From assembly GCF_900113705.1 (NCBI RefSeq), contig NZ_FOQI01000009.1, forward strand, positions 1 to 64,000: a stretch of DNA of 64,000 nt, in the 5' to 3' direction. Source of the DNA: Collimonas sp. OK307 (GTDB lineage: Bacteria; Pseudomonadota; Gammaproteobacteria; Burkholderiales; Burkholderiaceae_D). Shown here in pieces: positions 34,590 through 45,465 of this stretch (the stretch's first letter is position 1; every line of letters begins with the position of its first letter). The position numbers were made by a program, and so were the translations under genes. The notes beneath the pieces were generated by a model that was given only the letters and a program-made list of their open reading frames with translations, did no database searches and was not told the origin of the DNA.

Positions 34590-35100
34590 TTGAAGCGTAG
34601 CTTGATTCGATGCGCTTCTGCTCTCGCTTCCGCTCCCGATTTCAGTGCATTATTCAGGATTGTTTTCTATTGTTACAGTAAGAATTAATACTATTTCGTC
34701 ATCTGCAGCAGGTTATTCCGCATTATCAAGCCGCCTACTCCCTGCTTTATCTGTGATTTGTCTCATTTTGTTGATCCGAAGACTTTTCCAATTGTGAATC
34801 TTTGTTTCAGTAAAGTCGTGACAAACACATGTGTATATCTAAGAGCTGACATTTACAACTGCTGCTAAGTCCTTCATTTATTTAGTAATTCAATGTAAGA
34901 ACATTCTCGGCGCATCATTAAATACCGGCGCTAAGTCATTGACTTTACTCGGATATTTTGTAATTGCCTGTTGCTAAATGGCTTGACCTAGAATAGTGCA
35001 TCCTCTAAAGTGGGTGGAAGTGTGGAAAAGTGTTTTTTTGTGGGGCAATTTACTTGCTTGCAAAGACAATTTTCCAAGGTCAAATTAAGGAGCGTGTGCG
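34590..35100. other. 511-bp AT-rich non-coding region upstream of dcw cluster
   Basis: This stretch is noticeably richer in A+T than its surroundings and has no supportable gene. It begins with a hairpin GAAGCG/CGCTTC near 34591-34617 that may end the ruvC transcript. It ends with the MraZ boxes and the mraZ ribosome site AAGGAG (35087-35092). A TAGAAT at 34989-34994 could be the -10 of the mraZ promoter, but the -35 is unclear. Confidence 0.6.
35010..35044 (+). promoter_or_regulatory. Four MraZ boxes with 10-bp period
   Basis: GTGGG (35010-35014), GTGTG (35020-35024), GTGTT (35030-35034) and GTGGG (35040-35044) are separated by exactly 5 bp each. MraZ is known to bind GTGG-like repeats of this phasing upstream of its own gene, repressing the cluster. 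Confidence 0.75.
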
Positions 35101-35529
35101 GTGTTTCAAGGTGCGTCAGCATTAAATCTCGATGCAAAAGGACGGATGGCAGTGCCATCCAAGCATCGTGACGCGCTCACCGTTCAGTGTGAGGGGCGGT
35201 TGACGCTCACCAAGCACCCGCATGGCTGCCTGTTGTTATTTCCGCGCCCGACCTGGGAGAGCCATCGCGAGCAAATCGCGGCATGGCCGATGTCGGCGCG
35301 TGCCTGGCAGCGCATTTTCCTTGGCAACGCCTCCGATGTCGAGCTCGATTCCGCTGGCCGGATTCTGGTGGCGCCGGAGCTGCGCTCGGCGGTCGGCTTG
35401 ACGCGCGAAGTCATGTTGCTAGGCATGGGAAGCCATTTCGAGATTTGGGATGCAGCCAAGCTGGCTGAAAGCGAGTCGCAAGCAGTTGCGGCTGGCATGC
35501 CCGAAGTGTTAAGCAATTTTTCGTTCTGA
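35101..35529 (+). CDS. mraZ: Division/cell wall cluster transcriptional repressor MraZ
   Basis: A 142-residue protein with two AbrB-like SpoVT folds. The first holds [26 protein letters not shown]; the second holds [22 protein letters not shown], each with the DxxGR motif. The GTG start at 35101 has AAGGAG 8 nt upstream. It is the first gene of the dcw cluster, ending 10 bp before rsmH. In known species it autoregulates through the repeats just upstream. Confidence 0.96.
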   Translation: MFQGASALNLDAKGRMAVPSKHRDALTVQCEGRLTLTKHPHGCLLLFPRPTWESHREQIAAWPMSARAWQRIFLGNASDVELDSAGRILVAPELRSAVGLTREVMLLGMGSHFEIWDAAKLAESESQAVAAGMPEVLSNFSF

Positions 35530-35539
35530 CGGGCCGGCC

Positions 35540-36523
35540 ATGAGTGAACCAGTGGTGCCCGAGTTCCAGCACCGCACCGTGTTATTGGATGAGGCGGTCG
35601 ATGCGTTGGCGATTGTCGGTACGCGTGCGGATGGCATTTACGTTGACGGTACTTTCGGTCGTGGCGGGCATAGCCGCAAGATCTTGCAGAGCCTGGGGCC
35701 GCGCGGTCGCCTGATCGCCTTCGACAAGGATCCGCAGGCCATCGCCACCGCAAGTACGATCGCCGATCCGCGTTTCGAGATTGTGCACGACAGCTTCGCG
35801 ACGATGGCGCAGGCGTTGCAGGAAAGAGGAATTCAACAAGTTGACGGCGTGCTGCTTGATCTGGGCATCTCGTCACCGCAGGTGGATGATGCCAGCCGGG
35901 GTTTCAGCTTTCGTGCTGACGGCCCGCTCGACATGCGCATGGATACGACGCGTGGCATGTCGGCAGCAGCATGGTTGGCAATAGCAGATGAACAAACAAT
36001 CGGAAAGGTGGTACGTGATTATGGGGAAGAACGGTTTGCTGTTCAGATTGCAAAGGCGATTGTTGCTAGCCGGACAATCGAGCCCATCACTGGCACACGA
36101 CAGCTTGCCAAGATCGTGGCAAACGCCGTCAAGACCCGTGAGAAAGGTAAAGACCCGGCCACCCGTACCTTTCAGGCTATTCGGATTTTCATCAATCAAG
36201 AGCTTGAAGAACTCGAGATAGTACTGGATCAGGCATTTCGGCAGATGGCCCAGCAAGGGAGATTAGTCGTGATCAGCTTTCATTCGCTGGAAGACCGGAT
36301 CGTCAAGCAGTTCATGGCTTCCAAAGCCAGGCTGCCGCAGCCCGACCGTCGCCTGCCGATTCGTGCCGTCGATCTGCCGCAGCCGGAGTTGAAACTGGTG
36401 GCGAGGGTCAAGCCATCGGACGCTGAAGTCGCTGAAAATCCGCGCGCGCGTTCTGCCATCATGCGGGTCGGCGAGCGTCTGGCCGCTGCCGGAACTTCTA
36501 CTGCCACCGGAGGCCAGGCATGA
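35540..36523 (+). CDS. rsmH: 16S rRNA (cytosine(1402)-N4)-methyltransferase
   Basis: A 327-residue SAM-dependent enzyme that N4-methylates C1402 of 16S r[16 protein letters not shown] and the SAM motif [16 protein letters not shown] are canonical, as are [31 protein letters not shown] and [14 protein letters not shown]. Its stop overlaps the ftsL start by 4 bp. Confidence 0.97.
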   Translation: MSEPVVPEFQHRTVLLDEAVDALAIVGTRADGIYVDGTFGRGGHSRKILQSLGPRGRLIAFDKDPQAIATASTIADPRFEIVHDSFATMAQALQERGIQQVDGVLLDLGISSPQVDDASRGFSFRADGPLDMRMDTTRGMSAAAWLAIADEQTIGKVVRDYGEERFAVQIAKAIVASRTIEPITGTRQLAKIVANAVKTREKGKDPATRTFQAIRIFINQELEELEIVLDQAFRQMAQQGRLVVISFHSLEDRIVKQFMASKARLPQPDRRLPIRAVDLPQPELKLVARVKPSDAEVAENPRARSAIMRVGERLAAAGTSTATGGQA

Positions 36524-36792
36524 GCGGGCGCCTCAATTTCGTCCTCGCCTTGGCCCTGGTGCTGTGCGCATTGGCGCTGGTTAATTCACAATACCAGGCG
36601 CGTCAGCTATTCATCGAACTGGAACGGGCCGCTAGCCAGTCACGCCAGCTGGATATCGAGTGGGCGCAATTGCAGCTCGATCAGTCGACGCTGGGCAAGA
36701 ACGCCAGGATTGAAGCCAGCGCTACGCGTGACTTGAACATGGTGCCGCTGACTGCCGCCCGTACCCAATATCTGACGGTGGGGGAAAAATGA
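36520..36792 (+). CDS. ftsL: Cell division protein FtsL
   Basis: A 90-residue bitopic protein. One membrane helix spans about residues 4-22 ([20 protein letters not shown]), and a short periplasmic coiled coil follows ([28 protein letters not shown]). It is placed between rsmH and ftsI with 4-bp overlaps at both ends. FtsL forms the FtsQLB complex that activates FtsWI. Sequence conservation is low in this family; the call rests on position and topology. Confidence 0.92.
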   Translation: MSGRLNFVLALALVLCALALVNSQYQARQLFIELERAASQSRQLDIEWAQLQLDQSTLGKNARIEASATRDLNMVPLTAARTQYLTVGEK

Positions 36793-38570
36793 CGCGCAAT
36801 CCCCCGCGCAGTTCACACACAGGACGGATTGCCGCTGGCAAAGGCGTGCCGTTTTCCGCCAGTCCGATGCTGAAAGTCAAGCTGCCGGTATGGCGCTCGC
36901 GGGTGGTGCTGTTCGCCATGTTCGCGGCCTTCCTGGCGCTGATCGTGCGGGCGCTGTGGTTGCAAGGGATCTCCACCGATTTTCTGCAAAAGCAGGGCGC
37001 TTCGCGCTATGCGCGTACGCTGGAGTTGCCGGCCACGCGCGGCAAGATTACCGATCGCAACGGCCAGGTGCTGGCGTCGTCGGTGCCGGTCAAGGCAATC
37101 TGGGCGATTCCTGACGACGTGCAGGCTGCACCGCCAGAGAAGTTGCAAGCCTTGGCAAAACTGCTCGACATGAGCTACGCCGAATTGAGCAAGAAACTCG
37201 ACTCCGACCGCAATTTTGTCTACCTCAAGCGCCAGGTCGAGCAAGACATTTCCGACAAGATCATCAAGCTCGGCATCGAGGGTATCGAAACCCGCAAGGA
37301 ATATAAGCGTTTCTATCCGGAAGGCGAGGTGGCGGCGCACGTGGTCGGGTTCACCAATGTGGAAGATGCCGGCCAGGACGGCATGGAACTGTCACAGCAG
37401 AAAACCCTGGCCGGCACCACTGGCAGCCGCCGCGTGATCAAAGATCGGCTCGGGCGCATTGTCGAGGATATCGAGGCGGTCAAGGAACCGCATGACGGCA
37501 AGGACCTGGTGTTGTCGATCGACAGCAAGATCCAGTACATCGCTTTCACCCAGTTGAAGGAAGCGGTGGAGCGAACCAAGGCCAAGGCCGGCGGTATCGT
37601 CGTGGTTGATGCGCGGACCGGTGAGGTGCTGGCATTGGCAAATCTGCCCAGCTATAACCCGAACGACCGCTCGGTGCTGACCGGCGCACAGCTGCGCAAT
37701 CGGGTGATGACCGATACCTTCGAGCCTGGCTCAACCTTGAAACCGTTCACCGTTGCGCTCGCGCTCGACACCAATCGGGTCCAGGCGACTACGACTTTTC
37801 AGGTGCCGGACAAAATGACCATTGGCACTGCGACCGTAGGCGATTCCCATCCGCATCCGGTGTGGACCATGAGCGTCGCCCAGATTATCCAGAAGTCATC
37901 GAATATCGGCACCGCCAAGATAGCGCTGCAGATGCCGGCTGAAGAAATGTGGGAGATGTTCACTACCGTCGGTCTTGGACAGCAACCGAAATTCGGCTTC
38001 CCTGGCGCCGTCGCCGGTCGTGTGCGCCCTTTCAAATCATGGCGGCCGATTGAGCAGGCGACCATGAGCTACGGTCATGGTATCTCGGTATCCCTGATCC
38101 AGATGGCCCATGCCTATACGATTTTTGCGCGCAACGGCGACCTGATCCCGCTGTCATTCCAGAAAGTCACCGAGCCTCCAGTCGGCCAGCGAGTGGTTTC
38201 GGAAAAGACCGCGCTGACCATGCGCGCGATGCTGGAGCGCGTCACCGCGCCAGGCGGCACCGCGCCGAAAGCACAAGTCCCCGGCTATCGGGTAGGTGGA
38301 AAAACCGGTACCGCCTATAAGATTGAAGGCGGTAAATATGTCAAAAAATACATTGCCGATTTCGTCGGCTTCGCACCGGCTTCCGATCCGCGCCTGATTA
38401 TTGCGGTCATGGTTGACGAGCCGTCTGTCGGTTCGCACTTCGGTGGTGACGTCGCGGCGCCGGTGTTCGCAACGGTTGCCGCTAACGCCTTGCGGGCACT
38501 GAACGTGCCGCCGGATTCCAGCGTCACCGACATCATCATCCCGACCGACGGTCCGCAGGAGGGCTTGTGA
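36789..38570 (+). CDS. ftsI: Septal peptidoglycan transpeptidase FtsI (PBP3)
   Basis: A 593-residue class B penicillin-binding protein. A cytoplasmic tail of about 35 residues and one membrane helix (VVLFAMFAAFLALIVRALWL) precede the dimerisation domain (TRGKITDRNGQVLASSVPV). The transpeptidase domain has STLK with the active serine at 315, SSN, and KTGT. It cross-links septal peptidoglycan together with FtsW. Confidence 0.97.
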   Translation: MTRNPPRSSHTGRIAAGKGVPFSASPMLKVKLPVWRSRVVLFAMFAAFLALIVRALWLQGISTDFLQKQGASRYARTLELPATRGKITDRNGQVLASSVPVKAIWAIPDDVQAAPPEKLQALAKLLDMSYAELSKKLDSDRNFVYLKRQVEQDISDKIIKLGIEGIETRKEYKRFYPEGEVAAHVVGFTNVEDAGQDGMELSQQKTLAGTTGSRRVIKDRLGRIVEDIEAVKEPHDGKDLVLSIDSKIQYIAFTQLKEAVERTKAKAGGIVVVDARTGEVLALANLPSYNPNDRSVLTGAQLRNRVMTDTFEPGSTLKPFTVALALDTNRVQATTTFQVPDKMTIGTATVGDSHPHPVWTMSVAQIIQKSSNIGTAKIALQMPAEEMWEMFTTVGLGQQPKFGFPGAVAGRVRPFKSWRPIEQATMSYGHGISVSLIQMAHAYTIFARNGDLIPLSFQKVTEPPVGQRVVSEKTALTMRAMLERVTAPGGTAPKAQVPGYRVGGKTGTAYKIEGGKYVKKYIADFVGFAPASDPRLIIAVMVDEPSVGSHFGGDVAAPVFATVAANALRALNVPPDSSVTDIIIPTDGPQEGL

Positions 38571-40108
38571 TGAAATCCACGGCAAAGCAATTACAAGACA
38601 TCCAGCAGTGGCTCAGCAGCGTTACCTCGGCTGGCGCTGAACTGGTGTCGGACTCACGCAAGGTAAAGACCGGCGACGTGTTTTTTGCTTATCCAGGCGA
38701 TGCAGCGGACGGTCGCGCCTATATTGCGCAAGCGCTGAAAAACGGTGCAGTCGCGGTGCTGTACGAGAGTGAAAAATTTACCTGGGATGCCGCATGGAAC
38801 GGGAGCATTCCCCATCGCGCGGTAAGCGGACTCAAGCAGCTTAGCGGCCAGATCGCCCATACTTATTACCGGCAAGCAGACAAAGACATGCTGGTGGTTG
38901 CCGTTACCGGCACCAATGGCAAGACATCGTGCACCCAATGGCTGGGGCACGCGCTGTCGCACCTGGGCCAGACTACCGGTGTTATCGGAACTCTGGGCAC
39001 GGGAATATATAGCCATGGCCAGCGCGGTGAATTCGAAGAAACCGGCAATACCACGCCAGATGCAATGTTATTGCAACATGCGCTGAGCGAGATGCGTCAA
39101 CAAGGTGTAGCAGCTCTGGCGATTGAAGCATCTTCGATCGGTCTGGAACAAGGGCGCATGAGCGGCATGCATGTCGACATTGCCTTGTTCACCAATTTCA
39201 CGCGCGATCATCTGGATTACCACGGTGACGAACAGCATTACGAAGCCGCAAAACGCATATTGTTCGATTGGCCGGGATTGCAACAAGCCGTGATCAATCT
39301 CGACGATGCCATGGGCTTGCGCCTGGTGAGTCATTTGGCGCAAAAGCAACCAGCCGTTCCGGTGATCGGCTATACCTGCGAGGCGCTGACAGCGCCCGTT
39401 GGCGTTTCGGTGTTGCGCGCTTCGGCGATCCGCACCAACGCAAACGGCACCGCATTCCACCTCGATTCACCGTTCGGCTCGGCCCATGTCAAGACGCAGC
39501 TGGTAGGGCAATTCAATGTCAGCAATGCACTTGGCATTCTAGGCGTGTTGCTGGCCAGGGGTGTTGCCTGGGATGTCGCGGTGCACGCGATTGAACTGTT
39601 GGTTGCCGTGCCGGGTCGAATGCAGCAGTTCGGCGGGCATGATGCGCCGCTGATAGTTATCGATTATGCACATACGCCTGATGCGCTGGAAAAAACCTTG
39701 AATACCCTTCGCCAAGTCACGCAGCAACGCAACGGCGAATTGTGGTGCGTATTCGGTTGCGGCGGCGATCGCGATCCTGGCAAGCGGCCGCAGATGGGTG
39801 CTATCGCAGAACTTGCAGATCACGTCATCGTCACCAGCGACAATCCCCGCAACGAGGAACCGGGCGTCATCATCAGTCAGATTCTGGCCGGGATGAAAGC
39901 GCCGCAGGCCGCGCAGGCGCTGGAAGATCGCGCTGCCGCGATTCTGTGGGCGGTGCGGCACGCGGGCAAGGCAGATGTGGTCTTGCTGGCAGGTAAAGGT
40001 CATGAAACATATCAAGAAATAAAGGGAAAGAAATTGCCGTTTTTAGATGCCGACCATACCGCGCTGGCGCTTGCCGCACGGGCCACGATGAAAGGCGGCC
40101 ACGCATGA
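38570..40108 (+). CDS. murE: UDP-MurNAc-L-Ala-D-Glu:meso-diaminopimelate ligase
   Basis: A 512-residue Mur ligase adding meso-DAP to the peptidoglycan precursor. The P-loop VTGTNGKTSCTQWLGH, the carbamoylated-lysine region and DNPRNEEP, the DAP-recognition motif of Gram-negative MurE, are all visible. The ATG at 38570 is spaced better from GGAGG (38558-38562) than the adjacent GTG at 38567. It overlaps ftsI by one base and murF by four. Confidence 0.96.
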   Translation: MKSTAKQLQDIQQWLSSVTSAGAELVSDSRKVKTGDVFFAYPGDAADGRAYIAQALKNGAVAVLYESEKFTWDAAWNGSIPHRAVSGLKQLSGQIAHTYYRQADKDMLVVAVTGTNGKTSCTQWLGHALSHLGQTTGVIGTLGTGIYSHGQRGEFEETGNTTPDAMLLQHALSEMRQQGVAALAIEASSIGLEQGRMSGMHVDIALFTNFTRDHLDYHGDEQHYEAAKRILFDWPGLQQAVINLDDAMGLRLVSHLAQKQPAVPVIGYTCEALTAPVGVSVLRASAIRTNANGTAFHLDSPFGSAHVKTQLVGQFNVSNALGILGVLLARGVAWDVAVHAIELLVAVPGRMQQFGGHDAPLIVIDYAHTPDALEKTLNTLRQVTQQRNGELWCVFGCGGDRDPGKRPQMGAIAELADHVIVTSDNPRNEEPGVIISQILAGMKAPQAAQALEDRAAAILWAVRHAGKADVVLLAGKGHETYQEIKGKKLPFLDADHTALALAARATMKGGHA

Positions 40109-41511
40109 ACACCTCATTGCAGCAATTGCAATCGTGGCTGGGATTACCTGTCGTTGGCGCTGGCAGCCAGGTCGCGGTGAATGGTCTGTCCACGGATAGC
40201 CGCGCGGTGACGCCAGGTTCGCTGTTTGTCGCATTGCGTGGCGAGCGTTTCGACGCTCACGATTTTCTCGATCAGGTAGTTGCTCAAGGCGCTGCAGCGG
40301 TAGTGGTGGAACGCGCGCCAGCAACACTTACTGTACCGGCATTGCTGGTGGATGACACTCGGATTGCGCTTGGCACGATCGGGCAACGCTGGCGGCAGCA
40401 ATTTACGCTGCCGTTGATTGCCGTCACCGGCAGTAACGGCAAGACCACTGTAAAAGAAATGATTGCCGCGATCCTGGTCGCGGCTTTTGGTATTGATAAA
40501 TCGCTGGCGACGCGCGGCAATTTCAATAACGAAATTGGCGTTCCACTGACCTTGCTGCGGCTTGAGGCCGGTCATCAGGCCGCCGTGATTGAGCTGGGCA
40601 TGAACCATCCCGGTGAAATTGCGCTGCTCACGGCGCTTGCCGAACCGACAGTGGCGCTGGTCAACAATGCACAGCGCGAGCATCAGGAGTTCATGGCGAG
40701 CGTAGCGGCGGTTGCCGAAGAAAACGGCAACGTGATCCGTGGCTTGTCGGCCAGCGGTATTGCCGTGTTCCCGGCAGATGATCCGTATACAGAGTTATGG
40801 CGTGGTTATGCCGCCGACAAGGCGGGCAGCATCAGCTTCGGCCTCACACCTGACGCCGATGTCAGCGCCAGTTACACCAAAGCGGCGAATGGTTTCGGCA
40901 GCGATTTGACGATCACCGCTGCGACTGCAGCAGGTTTGCAAAAATTTGCCGTGCAGCTGTCCGCCGCCGGTGAGCATAACGTACGCAACGCTCTAGCAGC
41001 CATCGCTTGCACCCTGGCGATCGGCATCGACATCGCGGCGATCAAGCGTGGCCTGGAATCGTTCGCACCGGTCAGTGGCCGTCTGCAGCGCAAATTGGCG
41101 CAAACCGCCGGTTGTGCCGGCGCGCTGGTGATCGACGACACCTATAACGCCAATCCGGATTCGATGAGGGCGGCAATCGATGTGCTGGCGCAGACCGCCG
41201 AGCCACGTTTGCTGGTGCTGGGCGATATGGGCGAAGTCGGCAACGAAGGATGCGAATTCCATCGGGAGATCGGTGCCTACGCCAAGCAACGCGGCATTAC
41301 CCGCTTATTCACGCTGGGCGACATGGCGGTCGACGCTAGTGTCGCCTTCGGTCCGCAAGCACAACATTTCAACGACATCGCAGCGTTGCTAGCCGCGCTC
41401 GATGCCACCATGACACCGGACACCACGGTGCTGATCAAAGGGTCGCGTTTCATGAAAATGGAACGTGCTGTTCAGCATCTGGTCGGTACAAGTTCTGAAG
41501 GGGTTCACTAA
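40105..41511 (+). CDS. murF: UDP-MurNAc-tripeptide:D-Ala-D-Ala ligase
   Basis: A 468-residue Mur ligase that attaches D-Ala-D-Ala, completing the UDP-MurNAc-pentapeptide. [26 protein letters not shown] opens the UDP-binding domain; [13 protein letters not shown] is the P-loop; [10 protein letters not shown] and [11 protein letters not shown] are family motifs. The stop lies two bases before the mraY start. Confidence 0.97.
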   Translation: MNTSLQQLQSWLGLPVVGAGSQVAVNGLSTDSRAVTPGSLFVALRGERFDAHDFLDQVVAQGAAAVVVERAPATLTVPALLVDDTRIALGTIGQRWRQQFTLPLIAVTGSNGKTTVKEMIAAILVAAFGIDKSLATRGNFNNEIGVPLTLLRLEAGHQAAVIELGMNHPGEIALLTALAEPTVALVNNAQREHQEFMASVAAVAEENGNVIRGLSASGIAVFPADDPYTELWRGYAADKAGSISFGLTPDADVSASYTKAANGFGSDLTITAATAAGLQKFAVQLSAAGEHNVRNALAAIACTLAIGIDIAAIKRGLESFAPVSGRLQRKLAQTAGCAGALVIDDTYNANPDSMRAAIDVLAQTAEPRLLVLGDMGEVGNEGCEFHREIGAYAKQRGITRLFTLGDMAVDASVAFGPQAQHFNDIAALLAALDATMTPDTTVLIKGSRFMKMERAVQHLVGTSSEGVH

Positions 41512-41512
41512 C

Positions 41513-42682
41513 ATGCTGCTATGGCTGGCACAAAATTTCCAGCAGGATTTCAGTTTCCTGCGCGTCTTCAACTTCATCACCTTCCGCGCGGTGTTCGCGA
41601 CGTTGACGGCGTTGATGATCGGCTTGATCGCGGGGCCTGGCGTGATCCGGATGCTGGCGCGCCTGAAAGTCGGGCAAGCGGTGCGTACCGACGGCCCGCA
41701 AACGCATTTGATCAAATCCGGCACGCCGACGATGGGTGGCGTGCTGATCCTGATTGCAATCGGCATTTCGACTTTGCTGTGGAGCGACCTGAGTAACCGT
41801 TTCGTCTGGATCGTACTGGTGGTCACGCTGGGTTTCGGCACCATCGGCTGGGTCGACGATTATCGTAAGGTGGTCTACAAGGATCCGAACGGCATGCGTT
41901 CGCGCGAGAAGTATTTCTGGCAATCCGTGATTGGCGTGGTGGCGGCGATTTACCTGGCGTTCTCGGTATCGGCGCCGAACAATACCCAGGTTTGGGACTT
42001 GTTCGTGGCCTGGGTCGAATCCGGTTTCAGCCTGGATCTGCCGCCGAAGGCCGACCTGATCGTACCGTTTTTCAAGACTGTCAGTTATCCGCTGGGTGTC
42101 TGGGGATTCATGGCGTTGACCTATTTCGTCATCGTCGGCACCAGCAACGCCGTCAACCTGACCGATGGCCTGGATGGCCTGGCGATCATGCCGACCGTGA
42201 TGGTTGGAGCGGCGCTCGGACTATTCGCTTATTTGACCGGTAACGTGACGTTTGCCAAATATCTGCTGATCCCGCATATTCCCGGCGCCGGTGAACTGTT
42301 GATTTTCTGCGGCGCGATGGCCGGCGCCGGACTCGCTTTCCTTTGGTACAACGCCTATCCGGCCCAGGTATTCATGGGCGACGTCGGCGCACTGGCTTTG
42401 GGCGGCGCACTCGGTACTGTGGCGGTGATCGTGCGCCAGGAAATCGTGCTGTTCATTATGGGTGGTATTTTCGTGGTCGAAACTTTATCGGTCATGTTGC
42501 AGGTAATCTACTTCAAGTATACGAAGAAGCGTTTCGGCGTTGGCCGCCGCGTGTTGCTGATGGCGCCGTTGCACCATCACTATGAACAAAAAGGCTGGAA
42601 AGAAACGCAGGTCGTGGTGCGTTTCTGGATCATCTCGATGATGCTGGTGTTGTTTGGACTTTCAACGCTGAAGCTCAGGTAG
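41513..42682 (+). CDS. mraY: Phospho-MurNAc-pentapeptide translocase MraY
   Basis: A 389-residue inner-membrane enzyme with about ten helices that makes lipid I from UDP-MurNAc-pentapeptide and undecaprenyl phosphate. Conserved loops are visible: [31 protein letters not shown], and [13 protein letters not shown], followed by APLHHHYE. The ATG at 41513 has AAGGGG upstream; a 16-codon in-frame extension overlaps murF and is rejected. Confidence 0.97.
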   Translation: MLLWLAQNFQQDFSFLRVFNFITFRAVFATLTALMIGLIAGPGVIRMLARLKVGQAVRTDGPQTHLIKSGTPTMGGVLILIAIGISTLLWSDLSNRFVWIVLVVTLGFGTIGWVDDYRKVVYKDPNGMRSREKYFWQSVIGVVAAIYLAFSVSAPNNTQVWDLFVAWVESGFSLDLPPKADLIVPFFKTVSYPLGVWGFMALTYFVIVGTSNAVNLTDGLDGLAIMPTVMVGAALGLFAYLTGNVTFAKYLLIPHIPGAGELLIFCGAMAGAGLAFLWYNAYPAQVFMGDVGALALGGALGTVAVIVRQEIVLFIMGGIFVVETLSVMLQVIYFKYTKKRFGVGRRVLLMAPLHHHYEQKGWKETQVVVRFWIISMMLVLFGLSTLKLR

Positions 42683-42706
42683 TGTTTAGGAAGAAAGTAA
42701 GCGGTA

Positions 42707-44233
42707 ATGGACTATACGGGTAAACATGTTCTGGTATTAGGGCTCGGAGAATCGGGCCTGGCATCCGCATTGTGGCTGGCACATTGCGGTGCGACCGTGC
42801 GCGTGGCCGATACGCGCAGTGCGCCGGAACGGCTGCCGTTGTTGCAACAGGCAATCCCGGCAGTGGAATTCATCGCCTCTGGCGAGGGCGGCGGTTTCGC
42901 TGCCAGCCTGCTCGATGGCATCGACTTTGTTGTGACCAGCCCGGGCCTGGCGCCGAACCGTGAGCTGAAAGATATCCAGTCCGCGTCGACCGACCGCGAC
43001 ATTCCGGTGTGGGGCGAAATCGAAGTGTTTGCGCAAGCCCTGGCGACATTGCGTGAGAGTCACGCCTATACACCGAAAGTGATTGCCATCACCGGTACCA
43101 ATGGCAAAACCACTGTCACCAGCCTGACCGGTTTGCTGTGCGAACGCGCCGGCTTGACGGTGCAGGTGGCGGGTAACATCAGCCCGGCTGCGCTGGATGT
43201 ATTGCGCAGTGCACTGGAGAAAGACGTCTTGCCGCAAGTCTGGGTGCTGGAACTGTCCAGTTTCCAATTGCATGCAACCTGCAACCTGCATGCTGATGCC
43301 GCGACCATCCTGAACATCACCCAGGATCACCTGGACTGGCACGGCGACATGGAATCCTATGTGGCCGACAAGGCGCGCATTTTCAGTGCCAATACCGTAC
43401 GAGTGCTGAATCGTGACGATCCTCTGACGATGCAATTCAAGACTGGTAACAGTATCAGTTTTGGTTTTGACGAGCCGATTGAAGGCGATTGTTTTGGTCT
43501 GGTCAGCGATAACGGCATGCAATGGCTGTCGGTAGCTGTGCCAGGCGACGAAGAAGAACGAGTAGAGAAACGGCGCAGCAAGAAAGAACAACTTGCCCTG
43601 TTGCCGGTTTCAGTCAAACGCTTGATGCCGGCTGACGCCTTACGGATTCGTGGCCGCCACAATGCGGCCAACGCGCTGGCCGCATTGGCATTGTGCCGCG
43701 CGATTGACTTGCCATTTGCGCCATTGCTGCATGGTTTGCGCGAGTACCACGGCGAGCCGCATCGGGTCGAGTTGGTGACGACGATTGGCGGCGTTGAATA
43801 TTACGACGACAGCAAAGGCACCAATGTTGGCGCCACGGTGGCGGCCTTGAACGGATTGGGGCGCGGTTCCGATGGCGACGGTAATGCCAGCCGGTTGTTG
43901 CTGATCGCAGGTGGCGATGGCAAAGGGCAGGACTTCGCACCGCTCGCCGCGCCGCTGGCCGCTTATGGCCGCGCACTGCTGTTGATCGGTCGCGATGGAC
44001 CTGCAATTCGCGCCGCAGTGGAAAGCCATGCTGCCGGTCTCGACATCATTACCTGCACCACGCTGGAAGAGGCCGTAACGCGCGCTGCCGAGCTGGCGCA
44101 TCCCGGCGATGCCGTGTTGCTGTCGCCGGCCTGCGCCAGTCTCGACATGTTCCGCAATTACGCCCATCGGGCGCAGGTATTCGTCGATGCGGTACGTGAA
44201 CTGGCTCTGTCGCGCGGTGAGGTCGGACTATGA
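42707..44233 (+). CDS. murD: UDP-MurNAc-L-Ala:D-glutamate ligase
   Basis: A 508-residue Mur ligase that adds D-glutamate. [16 protein letters not shown] starts the UDP-binding fold; [17 protein letters not shown] is the P-loop; [10 protein letters not shown] and [11 protein letters not shown] are conserved. It is longer than the 438-residue E. coli enzyme. Part of the excess is a charged segment, [15 protein letters not shown], about residues 282-296 (43549-43593), in the central domain. It overlaps ftsW by 4 bp. Confidence 0.96.
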   Translation: MDYTGKHVLVLGLGESGLASALWLAHCGATVRVADTRSAPERLPLLQQAIPAVEFIASGEGGGFAASLLDGIDFVVTSPGLAPNRELKDIQSASTDRDIPVWGEIEVFAQALATLRESHAYTPKVIAITGTNGKTTVTSLTGLLCERAGLTVQVAGNISPAALDVLRSALEKDVLPQVWVLELSSFQLHATCNLHADAATILNITQDHLDWHGDMESYVADKARIFSANTVRVLNRDDPLTMQFKTGNSISFGFDEPIEGDCFGLVSDNGMQWLSVAVPGDEEERVEKRRSKKEQLALLPVSVKRLMPADALRIRGRHNAANALAALALCRAIDLPFAPLLHGLREYHGEPHRVELVTTIGGVEYYDDSKGTNVGATVAALNGLGRGSDGDGNASRLLLIAGGDGKGQDFAPLAAPLAAYGRALLLIGRDGPAIRAAVESHAAGLDIITCTTLEEAVTRAAELAHPGDAVLLSPACASLDMFRNYAHRAQVFVDAVRELALSRGEVGL

Positions 44234-45465
44234 AATTCGCCTTTCCATCATTTTCAGCCAAGCCTGCGGCCAGTGCGCCGTCGCGGGCGCGCACGCTCGA
44301 CAGCCAGAAACCTGGCGTCCAGCGTTCGAAAATGATGGAGTACGACCAGCCGCTGGTATGGGTGGTCGTATTGCTGATGCTGTTCGGGTTGGTGATGGTG
44401 TATTCGGCTTCGATCGCACTGCCGGATTCGCCCAAGTATGCGAATTACACGAATGCCCATTTCCTGATTCGGCAGGCGATCTTTATCTGCGTCTCGCTGG
44501 TTGCGGGATTGGTGACGTTCCGTATCCCGATTGCGACCTGGCAGCGCTGGGCGCCGTATCTGTTCGTGATTACCCTGATCTTGCTGGCCATGGTGCTGGT
44601 GCCCGGATTGGGGCGCGGCGTCAACGGCGCCAAGCGCTGGCTGTCGTTCCGGGTGTTCAATTTGCAACCGTCGGAATTGATGAAGCTGTTCATCGTCTTG
44701 TACGCAGCCAACTACACGGTGCGCAAACAGGAAGTGATGCACAAGCTGACCAAAGGGTTCTTGCCGATGACTGCCGCAGTCGGGCTGGTCGGTCTGTTGT
44801 TGATGCTGGAACCGGATTTGGGCGCGCTTGGTGTGATCGTTTGCATCGCCATGGGAATTTTGTTTTTGGGCGGGATTAACGGCATCTGGTTCGGCGGCAT
44901 AGGCGCCATGCTGGCCGGCATGTTTACTTTGGTGATCTGGTTGTCGCCATGGCGGCGCGAGCGGATATTTGCTTATCTGAATCCATGGGCGGAAGAAAAT
45001 GCCCTAGGCAAGGCTTACCAGTTGTCGCATTCGCTGATTGCATTCGGGCGCGGCGAGTTGTTTGGCGTCGGCTTGGGCGCCAGCGTCGAAAAATTGCACT
45101 ATCTGCCGGAAGCGCATACCGACTTCTTGCTTGCCGTGATTGGCGAAGAACTGGGATTTGCCGGCGTGCTGGTGGTGGTCATGCTGTTTTACTGGATCAT
45201 CAAGCGCGCGTTTGAAATCGGCCGCCAGGCGATCGCCATGGATCAGACTTTCGCCGGCCTGACCGCCAAGGGCATCGGCATCTGGATCGGCGTCCAGACT
45301 TTCATCAACATGGGCGTCAATCTGGGCTTGCTGCCGACCAAGGGCTTGACCTTGCCGCTGATGAGCTATGGTGGTTCCGGGGTGCTGATCAATTGCATCG
45401 GTTTGGCGATCTTGCTGCGTATCGATTACGAGAATCGGGTTCTGATGCGCGGAGGCCGGGCATGA
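44230..45465 (+). CDS. ftsW: Septal peptidoglycan glycosyltransferase FtsW
   Basis: A 411-residue SEDS-family membrane protein with about ten helices, polymerising lipid II at the septum with FtsI. A cytoplasmic N-terminus of about 40 residues precedes the first helix. The family loop [26 protein letters not shown] holds conserved residues, and the catalytic-loop region is [38 protein letters not shown] is the C-terminal signature. It overlaps murG by 4 bp. Confidence 0.97.
   Translation: MKFAFPSFSAKPAASAPSRARTLDSQKPGVQRSKMMEYDQPLVWVVVLLMLFGLVMVYSASIALPDSPKYANYTNAHFLIRQAIFICVSLVAGLVTFRIPIATWQRWAPYLFVITLILLAMVLVPGLGRGVNGAKRWLSFRVFNLQPSELMKLFIVLYAANYTVRKQEVMHKLTKGFLPMTAAVGLVGLLLMLEPDLGALGVIVCIAMGILFLGGINGIWFGGIGAMLAGMFTLVIWLSPWRRERIFAYLNPWAEENALGKAYQLSHSLIAFGRGELFGVGLGASVEKLHYLPEAHTDFLLAVIGEELGFAGVLVVVMLFYWIIKRAFEIGRQAIAMDQTFAGLTAKGIGIWIGVQTFINMGVNLGLLPTKGLTLPLMSYGGSGVLINCIGLAILLRIDYENRVLMRGGRA

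Noticed and set aside
34590-35100. AT-rich region before mraZ as a foreign insertion or origin
   Set aside because: No DnaA-box cluster, integrase, tRNA or direct-repeat boundary seen; long AT-rich leaders before mraZ are plausible promoter regions.
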